Source: Maridesulfovibrio sp050916235 (GTDB lineage Bacteria; Desulfobacterota; Desulfovibrionia; Desulfovibrionales; Desulfovibrionaceae). From it: a DNA stretch of 64,000 bases. Position numbers and translations under genes: made by a program. Shown one piece after another: positions 16,650 to 26,662 of the stretch (positions are counted from its first letter, which is position 1; the number at the start of each line of letters is the position of its first letter). The stretch is from the NCBI RefSeq assembly GCF_050916235.1, contig NZ_CP104854.1, positions 62,001 to 126,000 of the forward strand, written 5' to 3'. The notes beneath the pieces are model-generated. The model saw nothing but the letters and a program-made list of their open reading frames with translations. It did not search any database and was not told the origin of the DNA.

Positions 16650-17966
16650 GTGGATAAGATTGCTGTTATAGGCGGCGGACTGGCTGGCTGCGAATGTGCA
16701 ATGCAGCTTGCCAAGGCAGAAATACCCGTTGATCTCTTTGAGATGAAACCCGAAAAATACTCGGAAGCTCATACCCTGCCCGGACTTGCCGAGCTGGTAT
16801 GTTCCAACTCTCTGCGTTCCGGCGAGCTTAACACAGCCATCGGAGTGCTCAAGAGAGAAATGGAGACACTCGACTCCGTCATAATGAAAGCGGCCCACGA
16901 GTCCCGCGTGCCCGCAGGATCTGCACTTGCCGTTGACCGCGAAGTGTTCTCCGAAAAAGTCACCGGCATACTTGAGGCCAATGAGTTCATCACTATAATC
17001 CACCGCGAGATAACTTCCCTCGACGATCCTGAACTTGCCGGTTACACAAAAATCGTCGTTGCAGCAGGTCCGCTTGCCTCCCAGCCGCTGACCGAAAGCC
17101 TCATCTCCAAGCTAGGAGAGCAGCGCCTTTATTTCTACGACGCCATCGCCCCCATCGTCAGCCGCGATTCCGTGAACATGGACATCGCATTCTTCGGCTC
17201 CCGCTACAAACCGGAAGATGACGACTACCTGAACTGCCCCATGACCGAAGAGCAGTATTACGCCTTTCTTAAGGAACTCAAGACAGGTGAACGGGTTGTT
17301 CCGAGAGAATTCGAAAAAGAAATCCATTTCGAAGGCTGCCTGCCCATCGAGGAAATGGCCGATCGCGGAGATATGACCCTCACCTTCGGTCCCCTCAAAC
17401 CTGTCGGGCTTATTGATCCGCGCACTGAACAACAGGCCCATGCCGTTGTACAGCTCCGGGCGGAGAACAAGGACAAGACCGCATTCAACCTCGTAGGTTT
17501 CCAGACAAAACTCAAATACCCGGAGCAGAAACGCATCTTCCGCATGATTCCCGGACTTGAAAAAGTAGAATTTCTGCGCCTCGGCTCTATTCACCGCAAC
17601 ACTTACGTGAATGCCCCCGAAGTACTTGATGAGCATCTGGCCCTCAAATCCGACCAACGCATACATCTTGCCGGACAGATAACCGGAGTGGAAGGCTACC
17701 TCGAATCAGCTGCCTGCGGGCTCTGGGTTGGCCTTATGCTCGCAGAACAGACCAAAGGCCACGAACTGCCCTCCCCACCCCAGGAAACTTCTCTCGGTGC
17801 TCTTCTGGGGCATCTGCGTGAGAAGGTCAAAAACTTCCAGCCGTCAAACGTACAGTTTGGCCTCATGCCCGACCTGAACAAGCGTGCTCCCAAACGCATG
17901 CGCAAAGAACTCTACGCCAAACGCGCCATGGAGATGTTCGACAAATGGAAAGCTGAGAATCTGTAG
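16650..17966 (+). CDS. trmFO: FADH2/folate-dependent tRNA(m5U54) methyltransferase
   Basis: A 438-residue flavoprotein that methylates U54 of tRNA using methylenetetrahydrofolate and FAD. The N terminus has the FAD motif IGGGLAGCECAMQLA, then LAELVCSNSLRSGELN and the C-terminal GQITGVEGYLESAACG typical of TrmFO (formerly the small GidA). GTG 16650 is chosen because TTTGGAG (16635-16641) is 8 nt upstream; a GTG at 16641 overlaps that site. It is divergent from oppD and convergent with the PBP1A gene. Confidence 0.95.
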   Translation: MDKIAVIGGGLAGCECAMQLAKAEIPVDLFEMKPEKYSEAHTLPGLAELVCSNSLRSGELNTAIGVLKREMETLDSVIMKAAHESRVPAGSALAVDREVFSEKVTGILEANEFITIIHREITSLDDPELAGYTKIVVAAGPLASQPLTESLISKLGEQRLYFYDAIAPIVSRDSVNMDIAFFGSRYKPEDDDYLNCPMTEEQYYAFLKELKTGERVVPREFEKEIHFEGCLPIEEMADRGDMTLTFGPLKPVGLIDPRTEQQAHAVVQLRAENKDKTAFNLVGFQTKLKYPEQKRIFRMIPGLEKVEFLRLGSIHRNTYVNAPEVLDEHLALKSDQRIHLAGQITGVEGYLESAACGLWVGLMLAEQTKGHELPSPPQETSLGALLGHLREKVKNFQPSNVQFGLMPDLNKRAPKRMRKELYAKRAMEMFDKWKAENL

Positions 17967-18042
17967 CCGGATTATTTATGTTCAAGGATGCCTCCGGTGG
18001 CATCATAGCTTTCAATACAACAGTTTACGCGTTCAAAAGTTT

Positions 18043-18075
18043 AAGGCCTCCGACATACCCTGCCGGAGGCCTTTT
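18043..18075. terminator. Bidirectional terminator between trmFO and PBP1A
   Basis: AAGGCCTCCG (18043-18052) and CGGAGGCCTT (18064-18073) form a 10-bp stem with an 11-nt loop and a T4 run on the plus strand. It lies between two converging genes. Confidence 0.9.
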
Positions 18076-18083
18076 CATATCAT

Positions 18084-20492
18084 TTAGAATGTCTGCTTGA
18101 ACAGATCTTCGCTTGACCCTGTTCCGGGCTCGCCGGAATCACCGTCTGCGCCGGAAGCTGTTTTAGTTGGCTGCGTCCCTTCTTTGAACGGCAGGAAGTA
18201 TGACTCCTCTGAAGACGGGCCAGCCAGAAGCCCGGTAGCCGCATCGATTTTTGCCATTACCACACCGTCAGGCTGTGTGAAGTCGGTATACGGATAATCC
18301 TCTTCAACCTTCATGCGATAGGACACCCAGATGGGGCTTGCTGCACGAGAACCGGTCTCCCACTTACCCATCGGGGTAAGCTGGTCGAAACCTACGAACA
18401 CGCCGGTTACCAGATAAGGTGAGAAGCCCATATACCAGGCATCCTGCTCATTGTTGGTTGTACCGGTTTTACCGGCCACGGGTCGTTTGAGCACTTTTGC
18501 CCTCCATCCGGTTCCGTGCTGTACAACTTCCTTGAGCAGAGAACACATGATGTAAGCAGTCTGGGGGCTGATAGCTTCGGCTATTTCAGGTTTGGACTCA
18601 TACATACGCTCACCCCATGCACTATCGACAGCAAGAACCATACGTGCCTTAACCCTAGTTCCGCCGCGGGCAAAAGTAGAGTAAGCCTCTACCATATTAA
18701 GCAGGGTCACAGATGCAGACCCCAAGGCGACAGACAGGTCATTGGGGAAGTCTGATTCGAGCCCCATATCCTTGGCCCGCTGAATGATTTTATCAATGCT
18801 CATCTTACGTGCAAGCCTGATGGTCACAAGGTTTCTTGATTTGACCAGTGCAGTGCGCAGCAGGGTCGGACCGTAAAATACACCTTCGAAGTTTTCAGGC
18901 TTCCAGAGCTTTCCAGCTTCCATATCGGTATAAACGAATGGAGCATCCATAAGGATCGAAGCCGGAGTAAACCCGCTGTCCATTGCGGTAGAATACACTA
19001 TCGGCTTGAAGGCTGATCCGGGCTGGCGACTGGCCTGTGTTGCCCGGTTGAACTGGCTGTCGGAGAAGGCATATCCGCCGACCATGGCCAGAACCTCACC
19101 GTCTGTGGGGTCCATGGAAACAAGCGCTCCCTGAACTATGGGACGCTGAACCAATCCCACTTCCCAGCTTACGTCACCAAGGGAATCGGTATCAGGGTCA
19201 ACCTGATTGAAGTTGACTTCACTTCCGTCCTTGAAGAAAGCCTTATCCAGTCTGGCCCATACAACATCGCCTTTCTTGAGGACCTTGGTTGCGTCCTGCT
19301 GCGGACGAACTTCATCCGTAGCTTTTGACGGGTCCGGGGTACGACACCACTTCATGGTGGCAACCGGCATTATGGCTTGATATTTGTTAAACTTAACCTC
19401 GGCTTCCTTCTTGCTAACCTTGGTTACCAGCACCTTGACCCATTTTCCGGGTCTGAGATCGGATTCCGGAACTATTTCTGAAGAAAGAAAATCGGCGTAC
19501 TCTTCCGGCTTGAGTTCCAGAAGCGGACCGCGCCATCCACGACGGAAGGTGGAATCTTCCAATCCTTCCCTAACGGCGGCTTCCGCTGCATCCTGATGCT
19601 TAAGGTCGCAGGAAGTGTAAACATTGAGACCACCGTAATAAACGGTGTCCTCGCCGTACTTGTCTATAAGCCAGCGTCGGACTTCCTCAAGAAAATAGGG
19701 TCCATGCTTCCAAGAAGGATCTTCCATGCTCTTGTAGACCAGAGGCTGGTCAACGGCCATATTGTATTCATCACGGGTAATCCAGCCGTGTTCGTACATC
19801 TGTCCCAGCACGTAAAGCTGGCGAGCCCTGGCCTTTTCAGGATGCTTATAAGGATCATAGCGGCTGGGAGCCTGAGGCAGACCGGCCAGCAGCGCGCATT
19901 CAGCAATTGTCAGTTCACTTACGTGCTTGCCGAAATAAATTCGTGCGGCAGCCTCTACCCCGTAAGCACCGGCACCGAGATATATCTGGTTCAGATAAAT
20001 GGTCAGGATTTCGTCCTTCTCCAGATAATGCTCAAGCCGGAAAGCAAGAATCGCTTCCTTTACCTTACGGGTATAACTTTTCTCAGGACTCAGGAGCAGG
20101 CGCTTGATAATCTGCTGGGTAATGGTACTGCCGCCCTGAGTTTTGGCACCGCTCTTCATGTTGGCAACAAATGCGCGGGAAATGGCAGTGAAATCAACAC
20201 CGTCATGCTCGTAGAACGAGGCATCCTCTGCGGCAAGGAAAGCCTTAGGCAGAAGTGCTGTCATCTCATCCATGCGGACCAGAAATCTTTTTTCCTTGTA
20301 AAAATACCCCAGGACCTTTTTGTCACGCGTGTAAACAGTGGTCACAAGCGGCGGATTGTAATCGGTAATGTTCTTGAATCCGGGAAGATCCCTGGATGCC
20401 CAGTAATAAAGGCCTGCCATAGCTCCAATTCCCAGAAACCCCATTACGAGCACAACTATCAGAATAATCTTATATACTTTTTTCATATGCAT
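18084..20492 (-). CDS. mrcA: Class A penicillin-binding protein 1A
   Basis: A bifunctional peptidoglycan synthase of 802 residues anchored by a membrane helix (about 8-30). The glycosyltransferase domain has its catalytic Glu (E89) in AAEDASFYEHDG and GGSTITQQIIKRLLL. The transpeptidase domain has SxxK (GSAFKP, Ser about 493), SxN (KSRNLVTI) and KTG (AGKTGTTNNEQDAW). Between them is a long OB-like insert as in PBP1A. The C-terminal tail (after about 770) is Gly/Ser/Glu rich. Two starts are close, ATG 20492 and ATG 20486, and neither has a clear ribosome site. It is the last gene of the carB-purF-ykgJ minus-strand series. Confidence 0.95.
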   Translation of the reverse strand: MHMKKVYKIILIVVLVMGFLGIGAMAGLYYWASRDLPGFKNITDYNPPLVTTVYTRDKKVLGYFYKEKRFLVRMDEMTALLPKAFLAAEDASFYEHDGVDFTAISRAFVANMKSGAKTQGGSTITQQIIKRLLLSPEKSYTRKVKEAILAFRLEHYLEKDEILTIYLNQIYLGAGAYGVEAAARIYFGKHVSELTIAECALLAGLPQAPSRYDPYKHPEKARARQLYVLGQMYEHGWITRDEYNMAVDQPLVYKSMEDPSWKHGPYFLEEVRRWLIDKYGEDTVYYGGLNVYTSCDLKHQDAAEAAVREGLEDSTFRRGWRGPLLELKPEEYADFLSSEIVPESDLRPGKWVKVLVTKVSKKEAEVKFNKYQAIMPVATMKWCRTPDPSKATDEVRPQQDATKVLKKGDVVWARLDKAFFKDGSEVNFNQVDPDTDSLGDVSWEVGLVQRPIVQGALVSMDPTDGEVLAMVGGYAFSDSQFNRATQASRQPGSAFKPIVYSTAMDSGFTPASILMDAPFVYTDMEAGKLWKPENFEGVFYGPTLLRTALVKSRNLVTIRLARKMSIDKIIQRAKDMGLESDFPNDLSVALGSASVTLLNMVEAYSTFARGGTRVKARMVLAVDSAWGERMYESKPEIAEAISPQTAYIMCSLLKEVVQHGTGWRAKVLKRPVAGKTGTTNNEQDAWYMGFSPYLVTGVFVGFDQLTPMGKWETGSRAASPIWVSYRMKVEEDYPYTDFTQPDGVVMAKIDAATGLLAGPSSEESYFLPFKEGTQPTKTASGADGDSGEPGTGSSEDLFKQTF

Positions 20493-20703
20493 AACTCGGC
20501 AGTCGACATTTGGTGCGCTCTGCGCTTAGTAAAAAACAAATCTCAGTCGGCCCTGAAAGCGTCTGCCAAAGCCCTGTTTACCAAGGCTCAATCAGGCTGT
20601 TACCGAATGGCAATTCTTCATGAAAACAATTTATCCGGCTGTACATCTTACGAAGCAATCCATAACATTCGTTTGCTGCAGCTGATCTTCACTTAATCTG
20701 CAC

Positions 20704-21231
20704 TCACTCGGAATGCGCGGAAAACCCCCATGCTGTGCGCAGCTCAGCATGAAGCTGCCTGACCGCTACCTGCGATGTGCCCAATGCCGCAAACAGTTTT
20801 ACCGGTCCCCGGTTTTCCTGCTGTGCGAGGCATCTCTCTATTTCAAGCAGGGTTATCCTGCCCTTCTCATCCGTCCAGAACGGGAACAGGCGGCAGTAAA
20901 AAGGCCGTGCCTGTTGCGGAATGCGGCAACCATCAGCCCCCAGAAAAACACACTTACCGGCTGAATCCACCTCAAGCCTGTAATGAGTACCTCCGGGAGG
21001 AAACACCTTTCGCACGGTTCTGCGCTGATCAGGAAACAATCTGAGCAGGTTTTCAATAAAAACGGCGGTGTTCGGCTGCAAAGCGAACCCGCCGGAATAG
21101 GGAACGCATTCACGAATGCGCTCCCTTTCATAATCGGATATCGGAAAACAAACTTCCTCAAGCCCGGGAGTTATCTCACAACATGTTGGCCCCTTGGCGG
21201 CACAGCGTGCGCAAACAAAAGGATCCTTCAT
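20704..21231 (-). CDS. YkgJ family cysteine-rich (zinc/iron-binding) protein
   Basis: A 175-residue protein with the YkgJ pattern: CARCAAKGPTCC at the N terminus and CVFLGADGCRIPQQARPFYCR later. In the family these eight or so cysteines are proposed to bind Zn or an Fe-S cluster; function is unknown. ATG 21231 is preferred (GGAG upstream) to a TTG two codons earlier. It follows purF by 27 nt, so the two are probably co-transcribed. A second YkgJ-like domain is fused to a phosphatase at 44588. Confidence 0.85.
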   Translation of the reverse strand: MKDPFVCARCAAKGPTCCEITPGLEEVCFPISDYERERIRECVPYSGGFALQPNTAVFIENLLRLFPDQRRTVRKVFPPGGTHYRLEVDSAGKCVFLGADGCRIPQQARPFYCRLFPFWTDEKGRITLLEIERCLAQQENRGPVKLFAALGTSQVAVRQLHAELRTAWGFSAHSE

Positions 21232-21258
21232 AGGCAAAATGCTCCATTCTGCAGGGGG

Positions 21259-22653
21259 TTACTTGTTATCGTCTTCAAAACACATTTTTCCGTACCCGGA
21301 ACAGGGCGGGATGGGATAATCGCCGTTGAAACAGGCCAGACAGTAGGAATCCCTGTCTTCCACTGAACTCAGCAGACCATCAATGGAAAGGTAGTGCAGG
21401 GAATCAAGGCCGAGGAAACGTGCAATTTCTTCTTCACTGCTGTTAGCGGCAATAAGCTCACCCTTGGAGGAAAAATCGATTCCGTAGTAGCAGGGGAAAC
21501 GGATAGCCGGACAGCTAACCCTCATATGGATTTCACGTGCACCGAGTTCACGCAGTTTTTTGATTCTGGTACGGGTTGTGGTTCCACGCACAATGGAATC
21601 CTCAACAATCATGATCTTCTTGCCCTTGATCATGGATTTTACCGGGTTAAGTTTAACCCGGACGCTGAAATCGCGCATATCCTGAGAGGGCTGGATAAAA
21701 GTACGTCCTACGTAGTGGTTACGGATCATCGCCAGTTCAAGAGGAAGACCGGACTCCTGAGAATAACCTACAGCTGCGTAGTTTCCGGAATCAGGGAAAG
21801 GCATTACGAAATCAACGTCTACAGGCTGCTCGGTTGAAAGAACAGCACCCATTTTCTTGCGACGCTCGTAAACGACTTCACCGAATACGGTTGAGTCCGG
21901 GCGGGCGAAATAAATAAGCTCGAAAATGCACTGACGTCTCTGGGTAACTTCACTGTATGTGTAGGAAGTCAGCTTGCCACCTTCCACGACAACCATCTCG
22001 CCGGGATTGAGCGGACGAATTTCTTCAGCATCTATAAGATCGAAGGCGCAGGTTTCGGAAGCGAACACATAGTTATCGCCAACACGGCCCATTGCAAGAG
22101 GACGGAATCCGTGTGGGTCCTTCACAGCGATAAGCTTATTGTTGGCAAGAATCAGCAGAGAAAATGCGCCCTTAACCTTGCGGCAGGTCTTCATGATGGC
22201 ATCTTCAATGGTGTTGCCGTTGAGATTCTTGGCGATGAGGTGGACAAAAACTTCGGAATCCATGGTGGTCTGGAAGATGGAACCCTGTGCTTCCAGCTCT
22301 TCGCGAAGTTCCTTGGTGTTAACAAGGTTTCCGTTGTGGGCAATAGCCAGACGCAGGTCGCCGAACCTTACGATGAAAGGCTGTGCGTTCCTGAGCAATG
22401 AAGCACCGGTGGTTGAGTAGCGGATATGACCGATGGAAATATCACCTTTCAATTCCTTGCCCAGATGACGTTCGTTAAAAACATCGGCAACAAGGCCCAT
22501 ACCTTTCTGCTCGCGGATTGATTCTCCGTCCCAGGTAACAATCCCGGCGGATTCCTGCCCGCGATGCTGCATGGCATAAAGTCCAAAATAAGTCATTCTG
22601 GCCGCTTCAGGATGCCCGTAGATACCGAACAATCCGCAATATTCTTTTTTCAT
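21259..22653 (-). CDS. purF: Amidophosphoribosyltransferase PurF
   Basis: A 464-residue enzyme that makes phosphoribosylamine from PRPP and glutamine, the first committed purine step. The N-terminal class II glutaminase begins with the propeptide MKKEY and Cys6 (CGLFGIYGHPEAA), the expected mature nucleophile; QHRGQESAG follows. The PRT domain has the PRPP loop IVEDSIVRGTTTRTRI, and cysteines near the C terminus (CPAIRFPCYYG, CLACFNGDYP) resemble the 4Fe-4S set of Bacillus-type PurF. The start is ATG 22653; longer forms up to 22722 lack support and would bury Cys6. Confidence 0.96.
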   Translation of the reverse strand: MKKEYCGLFGIYGHPEAARMTYFGLYAMQHRGQESAGIVTWDGESIREQKGMGLVADVFNERHLGKELKGDISIGHIRYSTTGASLLRNAQPFIVRFGDLRLAIAHNGNLVNTKELREELEAQGSIFQTTMDSEVFVHLIAKNLNGNTIEDAIMKTCRKVKGAFSLLILANNKLIAVKDPHGFRPLAMGRVGDNYVFASETCAFDLIDAEEIRPLNPGEMVVVEGGKLTSYTYSEVTQRRQCIFELIYFARPDSTVFGEVVYERRKKMGAVLSTEQPVDVDFVMPFPDSGNYAAVGYSQESGLPLELAMIRNHYVGRTFIQPSQDMRDFSVRVKLNPVKSMIKGKKIMIVEDSIVRGTTTRTRIKKLRELGAREIHMRVSCPAIRFPCYYGIDFSSKGELIAANSSEEEIARFLGLDSLHYLSIDGLLSSVEDRDSYCLACFNGDYPIPPCSGYGKMCFEDDNK

Positions 22654-22844
22654 CTTACCTGCTCTCGCAATGTATTTATTTTTTACGGCACCACTGCAGA
22701 GTGAAGCCGCTTTACCCCTCATGATATCAGAGAAAATCCTGTTTTCTTCGAATACCGGAGATGGAATCAGTTCATCAAAAGTGCAAAGCGATCAACCTGT
22801 AGTCAGGCAGAAACACCTGGCAACCTGCCTTAGGCGTATTAATA

Positions 22845-22878
22845 AAAGGAAAAGGACCGAAGCAGTTCTGCCCGGTCC
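22845..22878 (-). terminator. Terminator after carB
   Basis: Read on the minus strand, GGACCG and CGGTCC (22854-22859/22873-22878 on the plus) form a stem with an inner 3-bp extension, followed by TTTTCCTTTT. It separates carB from purF. Confidence 0.8.
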
Positions 22879-22901
22879 GTTATTCCTGTTTTATGTACTT
22901 G

Positions 22902-25900
22902 CTACATGCCGTGATAGTGCTGCAGGCACTGCACGTCAAGTCCTTTGCCGCGTTGTTCCTTAATTGCCAGACTCATGGCATGGGCACCCGCGACAGTAGT
23001 TGTATAGGCCAATCCGTGCAGCAGCGTTTTCTGCCTGATCTCCTTGGAGTCAGTCACAGTGCTCTTATCGGACGGCGTGTTGATGAGAAGATCAATATCT
23101 CCGTTCTTGATGTAATCGACAACATGCGGTCGTCCTTCATGAACCTTGAGAATCTTCTCAGTAGTAATATTTCTTTCGTTCAGAAAGTCTGCAGTTCCTC
23201 CGGTAGCCAGAATCCTGAATCCCAGTTCATGGAAATTCCTGGCAGTTGGAACAATAGCCTCTTTATCACGATCTTTGACCGAGATAAAAACAGTCCCTTC
23301 AAGAGGCAACTTGAGCCCTGCACCAAGCTGAGCCTTCATAAAAGCAAGACCGGGAGTATAATCCATACCCATGACTTCACCTGTGGAACGCATTTCAGGC
23401 CCGAGCTTTACATCTACGTTGGGGAACCTGTTGAAGGGAAATACAGCTTCCTTGACGGAATAAAATCCTTCCTTGCGCTTGGACCAGGGGTCGAGGTCCT
23501 TAAGTTTTTCACCGAGCATGACCTTGGTTGCCATTTTGGCAAGCTGAATACCGGTGGCCTTACTTACAAAAGGAACAGTTCTGGATGCACGCGGGTTTAC
23601 TTCAATGATATAAACCACATCGTCCTTTACAGCGAACTGGATGTTCATAAGACCGACGACTTCAAGCTCTTCGGCAAGTGCTACAGTCTGACGCTTGATT
23701 TCAGCAACGATTTCATCACTGAGGGTATGAGGAGGAAGCACACAGGCGGAGTCTCCGGAATGGATACCGGCTTCTTCGATGTGCTCCATGACACCTGCAA
23801 CGTAGGTCTGCTCACCGTCGGAAAGGGCATCAACGTCTACCTCGGTTGCATTCTCAAGGAACTTGTCGATGAGAATGGGGTGCTCAGGGGATACGATTGC
23901 CGCTTCACGGAAGTAAGAATCGAACTCATCGTCGCTGTACACTATATCCATGCCTCGTCCGCCCAGAACGTAGGAAGGACGCAGGACCAGCGGATAACCT
24001 AAGGTTGCGGCAATTGCCTTGGCGTCATTAAGCGATCTGGCTGTTCCGTTGGCGGGCTGTTTAAGGTCAAGCTTTTTAAGCAGCGCCTGAAAGCGTTCCC
24101 TGTCTTCAGCACGGTCAATGGCATCGGGGGAAGTTCCTAGGATGTTGACGCCCGCCTTGAGCAGCGGAATGGCGAGGTTAAGCGGAGTCTGACCGCCAAA
24201 CTGGACAATTACACCCTCGGGTTTCTCAAACTCGATTATGTTAAGCACATCTTCAAAAGTAAGAGGCTCGAAGTAGAGGCGGTCCGAAGTATCGTAGTCA
24301 GTTGATACTGTTTCCGGGTTGGAGTTGACCATAATGGACTTAACGCCCATTTCCTCAAGAGCAAATGCGGAGTGACAGCAGCAGTAGTCGAACTCGATCC
24401 CCTGCCCGATCCTGTTGGGACCGCCGCCGAGAATCATGACCTTACGGCCTTCCATCGGCTCAGCTTCCGATCCGGATTCATAAGTTGAGTAGAAATACGG
24501 GGTGTAGGCCTCGAATTCAGCTGCACAGGTATCAACCAGATAGTAAGTTGGAATCAGGCCGAGGTTCTTGCGGAAATTGCGGACACTCTGCTCGGTCTCA
24601 CGCCACAGGATGGCAAGCTGGGGGTCGGAATATCCGAATTCTTTGGCTTTCTTGAACATTACGGGAACGCGGGCGTCTCCGGAGTACATACCGACTTCAA
24701 GAGTGAAAGTCTTGAGCTCTTCCTCAAAATTGACCACGTCCTCAAACTGGTGCAGGAACCAGGGGTCAATCTTGGTGATGTCGAAAATTTCCTCCAGAGT
24801 CATACCAGCAAGGAAAGCTTCACGCAGGAAGAAAATACGCTTGGAGTTGGGCTTGCGCAGCTTTCCAATAAGCTCGTCGCGCTCAATGTCACCCTTCTCA
24901 AATTTCTTTCCGAAACCGGGCATACCGACTTCAAGGGAACGCAGACCTTTCTGCAGACATTCCTTGAAGGTACGGCCAATGGCCATGGTTTCACCAACGC
25001 TCTTCATTGCAGTGGTCAGGTAATCCTCGGAACCGGGGAATTTTTCGAAAGTGAATCTGGGTATTTTGATCACGCAGTAGTCAATGGTAGGCTCAAAGGA
25101 GGCCATTGTCTCGCGGGTAATGTCGTTGGGAATTTCGTCCAAAGTGTAGCCGACAGCAAGCTTGGCCGCAATCTTGGCAATGGGGAAACCGGTTGCCTTG
25201 GAGGCCAGTGCGGAGGAACGGGAGACACGGGGGTTCATTTCAATAACCGCCAGCTCGCCATTAGCAGGGTTGACCGCAAACTGGACGTTGGAGCCACCGG
25301 TTTCAACACCTATTTCACGCATGATAGCAAGGGAGGCATCCCTCATCATCTGGTATTCGACATCGGTAAGGGTCTGTGCGGGGGCAACGGTGATGGAGTC
25401 CCCGGTATGTACGCCCATGGGATCGATGTTCTCGATGGAACAGATGATTACGCAGTTGTCCTTGCGGTCACGCATGACTTCAAGCTCGTATTCCTTCCAG
25501 CCGAGAATGGATTCTTCGAGCATTACTTCGCTCTGAAGGCTGGCAGTAATACCCTGCATGGCTATGAATTCAAGATCTTCCATGTTGTAGGCAACACCGC
25601 CACCGGTTCCGCCGAGAGTAAAGGCGGGACGGATGATGATGGGGAAACTTAGTTTCTTACCCCAGTAACGCACCTCATCAATATTACGGGCGATTCCGCT
25701 TGAAGGAACCTTGAGGCCGATCTTTTCCATGGCTGCACGGAAAAGTTCGCGGCTTTCCGCCTTTTCAATAACATCTACTGAAGCACCGATCAATTCGACG
25801 TTGAACTTCTCAAGCACTCCCGCTTCAGCTACAGCCAGAGCGGTGTTCAGAGCTGTCTGTCCGCCAAGGGTGGGCAGCAGAGCGTCAGGTCTTTCCTTTT

Positions 25901-26135
25901 CGATAATTTTGGCAACGGTTTCAGGTTCGATGGGTTCAATATAGGTTCGGTCCGCAAGGTGCGGATCAGTCATGATTGTCGCGGGGTTGGAATTGACGAG
26001 GATAACTTCGTATCCTTCTTCTTTAAGAGCTTTGAGAGCCTGAGTTCCGGAATAGTCGAACTCACAGGCCTGACCGATTACGATCGGCCCGGAGCCGATG
26101 AGCATAATTTTCTTGATATCAGTGCGTTTAGGCAT
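22902..26135 (-). CDS. carB: Carbamoyl-phosphate synthase large subunit
   Basis: A 1077-residue enzyme with two homologous ATP-grasp halves and a C-terminal MGS-like regulatory domain; with CarA it makes carbamoyl phosphate for pyrimidine and arginine synthesis. Visible: MPKRTDIKKIMLIGSGPIVIGQ start region, LPTLGGQTALN, EMNPRVSRSSALASKATG, GGGPNRIGQGIEFDYCC, VQFGGQTPLN and EVNPRASRTVPFVSKATG. ATG 26135 is preferred over an in-frame GTG at 26144 since the family begins MPKR. carA is not adjacent. It is divergent from the FeoA-like gene. Confidence 0.97.
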   Translation of the reverse strand: MPKRTDIKKIMLIGSGPIVIGQACEFDYSGTQALKALKEEGYEVILVNSNPATIMTDPHLADRTYIEPIEPETVAKIIEKERPDALLPTLGGQTALNTALAVAEAGVLEKFNVELIGASVDVIEKAESRELFRAAMEKIGLKVPSSGIARNIDEVRYWGKKLSFPIIIRPAFTLGGTGGGVAYNMEDLEFIAMQGITASLQSEVMLEESILGWKEYELEVMRDRKDNCVIICSIENIDPMGVHTGDSITVAPAQTLTDVEYQMMRDASLAIMREIGVETGGSNVQFAVNPANGELAVIEMNPRVSRSSALASKATGFPIAKIAAKLAVGYTLDEIPNDITRETMASFEPTIDYCVIKIPRFTFEKFPGSEDYLTTAMKSVGETMAIGRTFKECLQKGLRSLEVGMPGFGKKFEKGDIERDELIGKLRKPNSKRIFFLREAFLAGMTLEEIFDITKIDPWFLHQFEDVVNFEEELKTFTLEVGMYSGDARVPVMFKKAKEFGYSDPQLAILWRETEQSVRNFRKNLGLIPTYYLVDTCAAEFEAYTPYFYSTYESGSEAEPMEGRKVMILGGGPNRIGQGIEFDYCCCHSAFALEEMGVKSIMVNSNPETVSTDYDTSDRLYFEPLTFEDVLNIIEFEKPEGVIVQFGGQTPLNLAIPLLKAGVNILGTSPDAIDRAEDRERFQALLKKLDLKQPANGTARSLNDAKAIAATLGYPLVLRPSYVLGGRGMDIVYSDDEFDSYFREAAIVSPEHPILIDKFLENATEVDVDALSDGEQTYVAGVMEHIEEAGIHSGDSACVLPPHTLSDEIVAEIKRQTVALAEELEVVGLMNIQFAVKDDVVYIIEVNPRASRTVPFVSKATGIQLAKMATKVMLGEKLKDLDPWSKRKEGFYSVKEAVFPFNRFPNVDVKLGPEMRSTGEVMGMDYTPGLAFMKAQLGAGLKLPLEGTVFISVKDRDKEAIVPTARNFHELGFRILATGGTADFLNERNITTEKILKVHEGRPHVVDYIKNGDIDLLINTPSDKSTVTDSKEIRQKTLLHGLAYTTTVAGAHAMSLAIKEQRGKGLDVQCLQHYHGM

Positions 26136-26311
26136 GAACTCCACCCAAATAAAGGTTTGAGATATTGGCTGTGCTGTCCTGTTAATATCAGTTGCGGACT
26201 TCCATCCGCCCCATAGGACTTGTGAAGAGACGAGAAGATATAAATTATTATTCCAAGATGGGCAACCCCTCTGTTTTTACCATTATTTCCATCTTAACAA
26301 CATCCCTGACA

Positions 26312-26340
26312 TTGACAAAAACCATAACTGACTTTAAATA
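26312..26340 (+). promoter_or_regulatory. Sigma70 promoter of the FeoA-like gene
   Basis: TTGACA (26312-26317), a 17-nt spacer and TAAATA (26335-26340). The expected start of transcription, around 26347, falls almost on the ATG at 26350, which would make the mRNA leaderless; no ribosome binding site is seen before that ATG. Confidence 0.65.
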
Positions 26341-26349
26341 TCAATTGCA

Positions 26350-26628
26350 ATGAACGTACTATCAGACAACATAACTCCCAGACCCCTGTCATGCTTCGGA
26401 AACGGAGTAACTGTAAGGGTAACCAGCCTGGAAGGCGGCCGCTGCTGCCGGAGCAGGATGCTTTCACTCGGAATTATTCCGGGCACTATAATTAATGTTC
26501 TGAACAGCTGCGGAAGAATGACAATACAGGTACGTTCATCCCAGTACGCAATAGGTTGTGAAATGGCCGAAAAGATTATGGCTATTCCAATCTGCGACTG
26601 TTGCGACTGCACCAGATCAAAACCTTAG
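26350..26628 (+). CDS. FeoA-like domain protein, cysteine rich
   Basis: A 92-residue protein with an SH3-like FeoA core (VTVRVTSLEGG...RMLSLGIIPGTIINVLNSCGRMTIQVRSSQYAIGCEMAEKIMAIPI). FeoA proteins assist the ferrous iron transporter FeoB, which is not found here. Odd features are the extra cysteines, RCC at about residue 31 and CDCCDC near the C terminus, eight in all, suggesting metal binding. There is no ribosome site and a good promoter ends 9 nt upstream. It heads a plus-strand run of small genes. Confidence 0.75.
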   Translation: MNVLSDNITPRPLSCFGNGVTVRVTSLEGGRCCRSRMLSLGIIPGTIINVLNSCGRMTIQVRSSQYAIGCEMAEKIMAIPICDCCDCTRSKP

Positions 26629-26662
26629 TCTTTGTTCCGAATATTAAGCCGGAGTTTCTGTC

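Noticed and set aside
17985..18042. Possible third, decayed copy of the dispersed repeat
   Set aside because: Only GCCTCCGGTGGC and a TTCAAAAG string resemble it; too little to call.
19596..20696. Long plus-strand open frame of 366 codons
   Set aside because: It runs antisense to the PBP1A gene, whose motifs are clear; no ribosome site or recognisable protein.
22893..24002. Long plus-strand open frame of 369 codons
   Set aside because: Antisense to carB; a compositional shadow of the real gene.
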